A stretch of 9,443 bases of DNA, taken from assembly GCA_029974855.1 (NCBI GenBank), contig JARKQO010000170.1, positions 1-9,443 of the forward strand, read 5' to 3'. Below the pieces are notes generated by a model, which saw only the letters and a list, made by a program, of their open reading frames with translations, was not told where the DNA came from and searched no databases. Below are positions 1 through 5,640 of the stretch, piece by piece. Within the stretch, counting starts at the first letter, position 1. Every line of letters begins with the position of its first letter. The DNA is from Eubacteriales bacterium (GTDB lineage Bacteria; Bacillota_A; Clostridia; Christensenellales; Aristaeellaceae). The position numbers and the translations under genes were made by a program.

Positions 1-27
1 GGGGGGATAGGTCTCCGCCTTTTTGCG

Positions 28-1113
28 TTATTCGGCGGCGTAGCGGCTGGCCACGGAGGCGATGTCGATGCCGTCCATGAAGGCTTCCACGTCGGAGTAA
101 TCCAGATCGGCCTTGATGAACTGGTTGTTGAAGATCTTGTCCATGGGCAGGGGCTCCTTGATTAGCCCGGATTCCACGGCGGCGTCCATGTTCAGCTGCC
201 AGGTGTCCTCCCAGTTGAAGCCGATGGCGCTCAAAATCCGTGCCTCGGTCTCGGAGCCGGGCTTGCCGAACATCTGATAGCAGCGGCCCTCCTGGATGTA
301 CTTGGCGGCCTTCCAGGTCACGTCGATGTGGGGGAACACGTCGGCCATGATGGCGGCGGCGGCTTCCGGATTGTAGTGCACGGCATAGATGGCCTTTTGC
401 ATCGCGGTGACAAAGGCCTGCACCAGCTCGGGCTCGGTCTCGATCAGCGTGGTGGAGGTGCTCAGGGGGTTGGAGTTGGTCCCCAGCACTTCGTTGCCGT
501 CGATGTAGATGAAGTCATAGTTCTGGCCCTGAAGCTGCCAGCACTCGCCCGGCCAGGTGAAGAGCATGTCCAGCTTGCCCTCGGCAACCTGTACATAGCG
601 GTTTTCGCCGGCCACCACGAACTCCAGGTCATTGACAGTGTCCACGCCCGCGGCGATCAAGGTGGGGGTGACCAGCATCTCCCAGGAGGGATCGCCCAGG
701 GCCACGGTGAGCTTGCGGCCATACTTCTCCTGCGCGCCGATCATGTCGTCGAAGGTCTGGATGGGGGAGTTGGTCAGCACGGCCATGCCCCAGATGTTGA
801 TGGCGTCATAGCCGACCACGGCGATGATGGGCAGGCCCTCCGCCACGGCGGAAAGGATGTACATGGGGCCCGGTCCGCAGAACTGGGCCTGGTTGGTAGC
901 TACCATCTTGCTGTCGGTGGTGCCGAAGGCCTCCTGGATGTGCATGGTATATCCCTCTTTTTCCAGGAGCAGCTTGGCGATGTGGAACGGGGAATCCTCC
1001 AAGCTTTCCACGGTGCGGGGCACGACGTAGGTGAATTCCTTCATCTCCGCCAAGCCGGGAACCGTCAGAAGAGCCAGGGCGAGAACCATGACCAGAGCAA
1101 GAATCTTCCTCAT
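28..1113 (-). CDS. NitT/TauT-type ABC importer substrate-binding protein (NMT1/SsuA-like), secreted
   Basis: Extracytoplasmic solute receptor of an ABC importer, 361 aa. Residues 1-22 form a signal peptide: basic MRK, a Leu/Ala/Val-rich core, and a likely signal peptidase I cut after PGLA at residue 22. There is no lipobox; the only cysteines are C79, C191 and C278. The mature part resembles the NMT1/THI5-like and TauA/SsuA fold: an early 'SPFHIAK' helix, a 'TTDSKMVATNQAQF' stretch near 65-78, a 'GLPIIAVV' strand near 93-100, and 'FDDMIG' near 121-126. The ATG at 1113 is preferred over an upstream TTG at 1245 because AAGGAGGGT sits just ahead of it and the signal peptide begins exactly there; the longer reading would also run back into the permease gene. 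It is the last gene of the importer operon and the only binding protein in the window. The ligand (sulfonate-, nitrate-, pyrimidine- or sugar-derived) cannot be told from the sequence. Confidence 0.88.
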   Translation of the reverse strand: MRKILALVMVLALALLTVPGLAEMKEFTYVVPRTVESLEDSPFHIAKLLLEKEGYTMHIQEAFGTTDSKMVATNQAQFCGPGPMYILSAVAEGLPIIAVVGYDAINIWGMAVLTNSPIQTFDDMIGAQEKYGRKLTVALGDPSWEMLVTPTLIAAGVDTVNDLEFVVAGENRYVQVAEGKLDMLFTWPGECWQLQGQNYDFIYIDGNEVLGTNSNPLSTSTTLIETEPELVQAFVTAMQKAIYAVHYNPEAAAAIMADVFPHIDVTWKAAKYIQEGRCYQMFGKPGSETEARILSAIGFNWEDTWQLNMDAAVESGLIKEPLPMDKIFNNQFIKADLDYSDVEAFMDGIDIASVASRYAAE

Positions 1114-1142
1114 GTGGTTGTACCCTCCTTTATATATTTCCA

Positions 1143-1159
1143 GACGGCTGGCAGCCGTC
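1143..1159 (-). other. Hairpin between permease 2 and the binding-protein gene
   Basis: GACGGCT-GGC-AGCCGTC is a perfect 7-bp stem with a 3-nt loop in the 55-bp gap upstream of the binding-protein gene. No T-run follows it in the leftward direction (the next bases are ctggaaatatataaagg), so it does not look like a terminator. A role in mRNA stability or processing, raising the dose of binding protein over membrane subunits, is possible and is inference. Confidence 0.5.
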
Positions 1160-1168
1160 AGGGGTTCC

Positions 1169-1927
1169 TTAGGTGCGCCAGTACACGACCTTCTTTTGCA
1201 AAAAGGACACCAGCCCGTACATAAACAGTCCGATGATGGTGACAAAGAAGATACAGGCGAAGGACTCCGTGGTTTTCAGGTACTGGGCGTATTTGATGAT
1301 CAGCGCCCCCAGGCCCTCGTTGCCGCCCACATACTCCGCCGCCACGCAGGCCGTGGTGGCGAAGATGGCGCTGAGCCGCACCCCGGTGAAGATGTCCAGG
1401 GCGGCCGTGGGATAGACCACATGGCGCAGGCTTTGGAGCTTGGTTGCCCCCACGCTTTGCATCAGCTCGTGGCGGATTACGGGGACGTTGAGCATGCCGG
1501 TGCAGGTGTTCATATTGACGATGGCGAAGGCCTGGATCACCACGCCGATGATGCGGACCTTTTGCCCGTAGCCCAGAAAGAGCATCAGCAGCGGCAGCAG
1601 CGTCACCAAGGGTGTGGTAACCAGCACGATGATGTAGGGGGACAGGGCCGCGCTCAGGGCCTTGCTGCTGGTGATCAAGGTCGCCAGCAGAATGCCGATG
1701 GGCACCGCCAGCAGGAAGCCCGCCAGCACCGTTCCAAAGGAGATCATGATGTGGGGGAAGAAATCCACGAAATTCGCCGCCATGGAGGTGAAAATGGCCG
1801 AGGGCGAGGGCAGCAGCCACTTGGGAATGTTGTTGCTCACGCAGATGAATTCCCAGAAGCCAAACAGCAGCGCGAACATCAGCACGGGGGCCAAAATGCC
1901 CATCAGGACCCGGCTTGCCTTCTTCAT
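1169..1927 (-). CDS. ABC importer permease 2 (SsuC/TauC-like, BPD_transp_1 fold)
   Basis: Membrane subunit of the importer, 252 aa, the usual size for SsuC/TauC-type permeases. The N-terminal membrane segment is at about 9-30, followed by the family-typical 'LLPSPSAIF' motif (38-46). Further hydrophobic segments lie at about 60-86, 97-119, 125-140, 185-200 and 224-245. The cytoplasmic coupling (EAA) loop is E154-LMQSVG160-ATKLQSLRHVVYP, with the conserved Gly and terminal Pro. The ATG at 1927 follows a GGGAGGGAG ribosome site. It is a paralogue of the permease at 2759-3535: both share 'LP(S/A)PS', 'TPL(V/I)TLLPLL'-like and 'LGY' blocks in the same order. Each permease is preceded by its own ATPase gene, so the pair looks like a duplicated ATPase-permease module. 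The two permeases probably form a heterodimeric channel, though two separate homodimeric importers cannot be excluded. Confidence 0.9.
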   Translation of the reverse strand: MKKASRVLMGILAPVLMFALLFGFWEFICVSNNIPKWLLPSPSAIFTSMAANFVDFFPHIMISFGTVLAGFLLAVPIGILLATLITSSKALSAALSPYIIVLVTTPLVTLLPLLMLFLGYGQKVRIIGVVIQAFAIVNMNTCTGMLNVPVIRHELMQSVGATKLQSLRHVVYPTAALDIFTGVRLSAIFATTACVAAEYVGGNEGLGALIIKYAQYLKTTESFACIFFVTIIGLFMYGLVSFLQKKVVYWRT

Positions 1928-1942
1928 GCTCCGCTCCCTCCC

Positions 1943-2752
1943 TTACTTGATGTTTTTGAGCTCCAGCTTGCCGATGAGCCCGGTGAGCTCCCGCTCATAG
2001 GCGGCGAAGCGCTCTGTGGTGATCATGGAAAGCTCCCTGGGGCGGGGCAGGTCGATCTCCACCTTTTCCAGGAGCCGCCCCGGCTGGGTGCCCATCACGT
2101 AGATGCTGGAGGACAGGAGCACCGCCTCCTCCACGTTGTGGGTGATGAAGATAATGGTGATGCCCAGGTTTTTCCAGATGTCCAGCAGCTCGATGTCCAG
2201 CTGCTCGCGCATCATCTCGTCCAGGGCCCCGAAGGGTTCGTCCATCAGCAGAATCTCGGGCTTGTGGACCATGGCCCGCACCACCCCGGCCCGCTGGAGC
2301 GCGCCGCCGGAAACCTCCACCGGGTAGGCGTCCCGGTACTTGGTCAGGCCCACCATGTCGATCAGGTGGTCCACATAGGCTTCGTCCTCCTTGGTGGTTT
2401 TCCCCATGATCCTGTTGGGCAAAGCCACGTTCTGGCGGATGGTGTACCAGGGCAGCAAATTGGGCTTTTGGAAGATGAAGCCCATCCGGCGGAGGATGTC
2501 CCTGGGCAGGCGGCGGGTGGCGTCCAGCTCCTGGCCGTCGATGAAAAGCTGGCCGGAGGTGGGCTGGATGATGCCGTCCAGCATGCGGATCAACGTGGAC
2601 TTACCGCAGCCGGAGGGGCCGATGATGGACACAAAGTCCCCCGTCTCCACCTGCATGTTGTAATCCTGCACCGCCACAATGGTCTGACTGCGGGTATGAA
2701 AGATCTTGGTCACGTTCCGGAACTCAATTTTCGGCGTAGGCAAGGCGCTCAT
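1943..2752 (-). CDS. ABC importer ATPase 2 (NitT/TauT family), catalytic residues intact, signature drifted
   Basis: Cytoplasmic nucleotide-binding subunit, 269 aa. Visible motifs: Walker A GPSGCGKST (45-53), Q-loop Q95, signature VSGGALQR (147-154), Walker B ILLMD with catalytic E172, D-loop GALD (175-178), and switch H205 in 'ITHNVEEA'. The catalytic Glu and His are intact, but the signature departs from the family's LSGGMxQR (V for L, A for M) and is followed by AGVVRA rather than a VAIARA-like helix. This is the mirror image of the changes in ATPase 1 at 3532-4335. The ATG lies 6 bp after the stop of permease 1, with GGGAG directly touching it. A TTG three codons inside (2743) would put that GGGAG 9 nt upstream, so the true start may be 2743. 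A 15-bp gap separates it from permease 2. The likely role is the hydrolysing partner of an asymmetric heterodimer. Confidence 0.92.
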   Translation of the reverse strand: MSALPTPKIEFRNVTKIFHTRSQTIVAVQDYNMQVETGDFVSIIGPSGCGKSTLIRMLDGIIQPTSGQLFIDGQELDATRRLPRDILRRMGFIFQKPNLLPWYTIRQNVALPNRIMGKTTKEDEAYVDHLIDMVGLTKYRDAYPVEVSGGALQRAGVVRAMVHKPEILLMDEPFGALDEMMREQLDIELLDIWKNLGITIIFITHNVEEAVLLSSSIYVMGTQPGRLLEKVEIDLPRPRELSMITTERFAAYERELTGLIGKLELKNIK

Positions 2753-2758
2753 CTCCCG

Positions 2759-3535
2759 TCAGTTCTTCCACAGGACCACCTTGTGCTCAATGGACTCCAC
2801 AATGTTGTAGGTGATCAGGCCGATCAGCGCCACCAGAATGATGCTGCCATAGGCCAAATCGATGTTGTTGTACTTGATGTATTGCTTGATCTTGAAGCCC
2901 ATGCCGATGTTGCCGCTGACGATGTCCGCGGACAGGGCGGCGATGGTGGCGTTGATGCAGCCCAGCTTGATGCCGGTGAACACCTGGGGCATGGCGTTCA
3001 TGAAGGTGATCTTGTAGAAGCGCTGGAGCTTGGTGCAGCCCACGGCCTTGGCCAGCTCCCGCTTTTCCGTGTCCAGGTTGGTAAAGCCGTTGAGGGTGTT
3101 CAGCGTGATGATGGGGGTGGCCTGGATCACCACCACGTACACCCGCTGCATGGGGTCATAGCCCAGCCAGAGGGTCAGCAGGGGGATCAGCGTGATCAGC
3201 GGCGTGATGACCAGCCAGATGATCACCGGGGAGACGGCCTTGGTGACCAGGCCCGACTGGCTGATGAGGGCCGCCAGGGCCATGCCCAAAGCCGTTGCCA
3301 GCACGAAGCCGATCAAAATCACCTTGAGGGTCAGCAGGAAATGGGGCCAGATGTCCCCGGGGAACTTGTTCCACACCCCGGCGACGATCTTGGAGGGGGC
3401 GGGCAGAATGTACTCGGAAATGCCCGAGGTGCGGGCGATGATCTCGCAGGCGATGAAGATCCCCGCCAGCACCGCCAGGGGGGCGATGACGTTCACCCAT
3501 TGGATCGGCTTTTTCCTGCGTCCGGGAGCGCTCAT
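2759..3535 (-). CDS. ABC importer permease 1 (SsuC/TauC-like, BPD_transp_1 fold)
   Basis: Membrane subunit, 258 aa. A short basic N-terminus (RRKK) is followed by a membrane segment at about 14-33 and the family motif 'ILPAPSKIV' (43-51). Further hydrophobic segments lie at about 66-91, 102-124, 132-146, 190-205 and 229-246. The EAA coupling loop is E160-LAKAVG166-CTKLQRFYKITFMNAMP, which docks on the ATPase. The ATG overlaps the TGA of ATPase 1 by four bases (ATGA), so translation is probably coupled. The gene is paralogous to permease 2 but clearly diverged, including in the coupling loop (CTKLQRFYK against ATKLQSLRH), which fits each permease docking on its own ATPase. The transported solute is unknown. 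Confidence 0.9.
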   Translation of the reverse strand: MSAPGRRKKPIQWVNVIAPLAVLAGIFIACEIIARTSGISEYILPAPSKIVAGVWNKFPGDIWPHFLLTLKVILIGFVLATALGMALAALISQSGLVTKAVSPVIIWLVITPLITLIPLLTLWLGYDPMQRVYVVVIQATPIITLNTLNGFTNLDTEKRELAKAVGCTKLQRFYKITFMNAMPQVFTGIKLGCINATIAALSADIVSGNIGMGFKIKQYIKYNNIDLAYGSIILVALIGLITYNIVESIEHKVVLWKN

Positions 3536-4335
3536 TTGTCCTCGCCTCCTGCCATGGTGCCGCGCACCAGCTCGTTTAGGTGCTTTCTCAGCTCCAGGAA
3601 GCGGGGCGTGGCCACCACGTCCTGGTCCCGGTCCTCATAGGGGATGTCCACCGCCACCTCATGCAGCACCCGGGCCGGCAGCGGGGAGAAGAGAAACACG
3701 CGGCTGGCCAGCAGCAGGGCCTCGTCCACGTTGTTGGTGACCATCACGATGGTTTTTTGGGTTTCCTTCCAGATGTTCAGGGTTTCAAAGGCCAGCATCC
3801 GGCGGGTGATGGCGTCCAGGGCTCCGAAGGGCTGGTCCAGCAGCAGCACCTCGGGGTTGTGGACCAACGCCCGGGCGATGCCCACCCGCTGCTTCATGCC
3901 GCCGGAAAGCTCGTGGGGGTACACCTTGCGGTATTGGAGCAGACCCACGATCTCCAGCATCTCCTCCACCCGCCTGCTCCACTGGGGGCCCTTCAAATGC
4001 ATGGTTTCCAAGGTGAAGCGCAGGTTGCCCTCGGCGGTGCGCCATTGCAGCAGATTGTCCCCCTGAAAGACGAAGCCGAACTTCCGCAGGATGGAGCGGG
4101 GCAGCTCCCGGCCGTAATCCACCCCGTCCAGCTCCACGCTGCCGGAGGTGGCGCTTTGAATGCCGCAGAGGATTTTCATCAAGGTGCTCTTGCCGCAGCC
4201 GGAGGGCCCCAGCACGGCCACCATTTCCTTTTCGGCGATGTCCATGCTGATGCCGTCGATCACCAGCGCGCGCTCGCCCTTCTCGCCTTCAAACGACTTG
4301 GTGATGTTTTTGGCCCGAAGCTTCGCGTTTTCCAA
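3532..4335 (-). CDS. ABC importer ATPase 1 (NitT/TauT family) with degenerate catalytic residues
   Basis: Cytoplasmic nucleotide-binding subunit, 267 aa. Walker A GPSGCGKST (43-51), Q-loop Q91, a canonical signature LSGGMKQR (143-150) and D-loop GALD (171-174) are all present. Two catalytic positions are changed. After Walker B VLLLD (163-167) the usual Glu is Q168 (codon CAG, 3832-3834). The switch His is N201, in 'MVTNNVDEA' (codon AAC, 3733-3735). ATP binding should survive but hydrolysis at its own site should be crippled. The rest of the protein is full length and well conserved, so it is not a decaying pseudogene. The start is taken as TTG at 4335: AGGGGAG lies 6-7 nt upstream and the family-typical N-terminus (LRAKNITKSF) follows. 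An ATG 4 bases further upstream is out of frame and closes after 16 codons. The stop overlaps the permease 1 start. Confidence 0.92.
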   Translation of the reverse strand: MENAKLRAKNITKSFEGEKGERALVIDGISMDIAEKEMVAVLGPSGCGKSTLMKILCGIQSATSGSVELDGVDYGRELPRSILRKFGFVFQGDNLLQWRTAEGNLRFTLETMHLKGPQWSRRVEEMLEIVGLLQYRKVYPHELSGGMKQRVGIARALVHNPEVLLLDQPFGALDAITRRMLAFETLNIWKETQKTIVMVTNNVDEALLLASRVFLFSPLPARVLHEVAVDIPYEDRDQDVVATPRFLELRKHLNELVRGTMAGGEDK

Positions 4336-4359
4336 GCATCTCTCCCCTTTGCAGCTCCC

Positions 4360-5268
4360 TTAGCGGGAGAAGCGCTTCCTGCCCAGGATGCAGTCCATGG
4401 CCGCGGAGCAGTTGTAGATCATCTGGTCTGTATACTGCTTGTAGGTGGGGCACATCTCCCCATTGCACCAGCCCCCGTAGCCGATATCGTCCAGGGCTTG
4501 CTTGACGGCCTTCCAGTCCACGTCCCCGGCCAGCAAATCCACAAAGCCGTCCAGGCTCTTCACCGCGCAGCGGAAATCCTTGAAGTGTACTTTGATGATA
4601 CGACGATTCAGGATGCGAATCCATTGCTGGGGATAACCGAACATCATCATATTGGCCACGTCCAGCCACACCCCCACCCAGGGGGAGCCGATGCCGTCGA
4701 TGAAATCCCGCATTTCCAGGGGGGAGAGCAGAAACTTGTTCCAGATGTTCTCCACGCCGATGCGGATGCCGATGCGCTCCGCGTCCAGGGCCAGCTCCCG
4801 GAGGGCCTCCTGGCTGCGCTGGTAGGCCACCTCATAGTCGATGACCTCGCTGCCTGCGAAGAACTCGATGTCCTTGGCGTCGGGCACCACGTCCTCGGGC
4901 TGAAAATCCACCCCTACGGCCCCGGGGCACACCATCACCACGTCGGCCCCCAGCAGCTTGCCCAGCTCCATCTCCCGGCGGGCCACAGCCTTGGCCTTCT
5001 CCCGGATGTCAGGCCGGTCGCTGGTGAGGGAATACTGCCAGTACAGGCCCGTGGCCAGGGCGTTGATCTGGATGCCGATCTCCTCCGCCATGGCCCGCAG
5101 CGCCCGGGCGTCGTCGTCGGTGCTCTCCATGCTCAGGGGCCCCTTGGCCGCCAAGGCCAGCTCGATGCCCTCAAAGCCCGCGTCCTTGGCCATGACCATG
5201 CATTGCCGGATGGAGAGGGAGGAATCGAAGGACCAGATATTGATGCCTTTTTGGATCGAAGGCTTCAT
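4360..5268 (-). CDS. Xylose isomerase-like TIM-barrel sugar (phosphate) isomerase/epimerase
   Basis: Cytoplasmic enzyme of the AP_endonuc_2 / xylose isomerase-like TIM-barrel family, 302 aa. Members interconvert ketoses or their phosphates, for example L-ribulose-5-phosphate 3-epimerase (UlaE/SgbU) and D-psicose/tagatose 3-epimerases. The four expected metal ligands are visible, one per strand: E173 in 'IGVENIWNK', D203 in 'GVWLDVANM', H228 in 'KVHFKDF', and E271 in 'WCNGEM'. The N-terminal strand 'GINIWSF' and 'GFEGIELAL' are also typical. Start: ATG at 5268 has AAGGAG 10 nt upstream; an in-frame GTG at 5274 would be only 4 nt from that site and is less likely. It is the first gene of the leftward operon and lies 24 bp ahead of ATPase 1, which ties the importer to carbohydrate-type metabolism. 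The exact substrate is not determinable. Confidence 0.88.
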   Translation of the reverse strand: MKPSIQKGINIWSFDSSLSIRQCMVMAKDAGFEGIELALAAKGPLSMESTDDDARALRAMAEEIGIQINALATGLYWQYSLTSDRPDIREKAKAVARREMELGKLLGADVVMVCPGAVGVDFQPEDVVPDAKDIEFFAGSEVIDYEVAYQRSQEALRELALDAERIGIRIGVENIWNKFLLSPLEMRDFIDGIGSPWVGVWLDVANMMMFGYPQQWIRILNRRIIKVHFKDFRCAVKSLDGFVDLLAGDVDWKAVKQALDDIGYGGWCNGEMCPTYKQYTDQMIYNCSAAMDCILGRKRFSR

Positions 5269-5318
5269 GGGCACACCACTCCTTGCCCCTGCGCCACGCC
5301 TTGGAGGGCTGGCTGCAT
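5265..5318 (-). other. Possible 17-codon leader ORF overlapping the isomerase start
   Basis: In the predicted leftward leader, an ATG at 5318 opens a 17-codon frame (MQPALQGVAQGQGVVCP) whose TGA overlaps the isomerase ATG as ATGA. It is preceded by AAAAGGA, but only 2 nt separate that site from the ATG, which is tighter than usual. It could couple translation into the isomerase gene, or be chance. Confidence 0.2.
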
Positions 5319-5336
5319 ATTCCTTTTGTTAGATTG

Positions 5337-5366
5337 ACTATACAATATCCCCTGGCTTTTTGTCAA
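5337..5366 (-). promoter_or_regulatory. Sigma-A-type promoter of the isomerase-importer operon
   Basis: Reading leftward, TTGACA (5366-5361), an 18-nt spacer, then TATAGT (5342-5337). The -35 is a perfect match and the -10 differs from TATAAT at one base. Transcription would begin near 5330, giving a leader of about 60 nt before the isomerase ATG. The spacer contains AGGGG, also found at the same place in the opposing promoter. Confidence 0.75.
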
Positions 5367-5396
5367 TAACCTGGATGAAGTTTTATTTTTTATCTT

Positions 5397-5412
5397 ATCG
5401 TTCGATTACGAT
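5397..5412. promoter_or_regulatory. Dyad ATCGT-N6-ACGAT, possible operator
   Basis: Perfect 5-bp inverted repeat ATCGT/ACGAT around TCGATT. The core TTCGATTACGA resembles the TTCG-N4-CGAA heart of GlpR operators (GlpR is a DeoR-family member), with the last base differing. It lies 31 bp upstream of the leftward -35. Assignment as an operator is inference. Confidence 0.35.
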
Positions 5413-5435
5413 TTTCAGCTGTTTTCTCTTAAAAA

Positions 5436-5468
5436 GAAATGAAAGGGAAATAAAAGAGAAACGAAAAG
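5436..5468. promoter_or_regulatory. Three tandem 11-bp repeats (GAAAYGAAA-like), candidate DeoR operator
   Basis: Three direct repeats begin at 5436, 5447 and 5458, spaced exactly 11 bp: GAAATGAAAGG, GAAATAAAAGA, GAAACGAAAAG. On the other strand the units read TTTCRTTT, the word that recurs in operators of the DeoR-family repressor AgaR. An 8-bp inverted repeat TTTCTCTT/AAGAGAAA (5423-5430 and 5454-5461) partly overlaps the array. One repeat per helical turn would place protein contacts on one face of the DNA. Confidence 0.55.
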
Positions 5469-5572
5469 TCCCGGCACTCCTCGGAAGCACCCATGGGATA
5501 GAGGCTATAAAGCCTTCTTACAATTGAAGGAGGACAAGCCGCTTTCCTTTAGTTATCATTGCTTTTTATTTC

Positions 5573-5601
5573 TTGACAAAAAAATAGGGGCATGCTATGA
5601 T
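5573..5601 (+). promoter_or_regulatory. Sigma-A-type extended -10 promoter of the rightward operon
   Basis: TTGACA at 5573-5578, a 17-nt spacer, TATGAT at 5596-5601 with an extended -10 TGC just before it (5593-5595). The predicted start is near 5608. AAAGGAG at 5624-5630 is the ribosome site for the ATG at 5641, which therefore is the real start of the BtpA-family gene; the open frame upstream of it is promoter DNA. Confidence 0.85.
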
Positions 5602-5640
5602 CAAACCAAGAACAGGGATAGTGAAAGGAGAAGACCGTCG

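Larger units (their letters stand above)
5269..5640. promoter_or_regulatory. AT-rich divergent control region between the two gene blocks
   Basis: A 372-bp gap without a convincing gene, markedly more AT-rich than its flanks. In order it holds: the leader and promoter of the leftward operon, a GTTCGATTACGAT dyad (5397-5412), three 11-bp phased purine-rich repeats (5436-5468), a small hairpin zone (5501-5530) ending in an AAGGAGG with no start codon after it, and the rightward promoter and ribosome site. As the shared upstream region of an uptake operon and a DeoR-containing operon, it is the natural place for the regulator to bind. Confidence 0.8.

Noticed and set aside
1114..1245. 44-residue N-terminal extension of the binding protein
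   Set aside because: It would overlap the permease 2 gene and bury the signal peptide; AAGGAGGG directly precedes the ATG at 1113.
1031..3640. 869-codon open frame on the + strand across the importer genes
   Set aside because: It runs antisense through two permeases, ATPase 2 and part of ATPase 1, whose motifs are unmistakable. Its translation is low-complexity His/Gln/Gly/Asp-rich, a product of GC-rich codon use on the other strand.
3532..4335. ATPase 1 as a pseudogene because of its missing catalytic residues
   Set aside because: The frame is full length, all other motifs are conserved, and the changes mirror those in ATPase 2, which indicates selection rather than decay.
3580..5337. 585-codon open frame on the + strand
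   Set aside because: Antisense to ATPase 1 and the isomerase; same His/Leu/Gly-rich low-complexity look, no domain recognisable.
5436..5468. CRISPR-like or other array reading of the 11-bp repeats
   Set aside because: Units are 11 bp, abut without spacers and occur only three times; operator-like phasing explains them better.
5524..5640. N-terminal extension of the BtpA-family protein
   Set aside because: The extension covers a perfect TTGACA/TATGAT promoter and the ribosome site; the family's N-terminus begins at the ATG at 5641.
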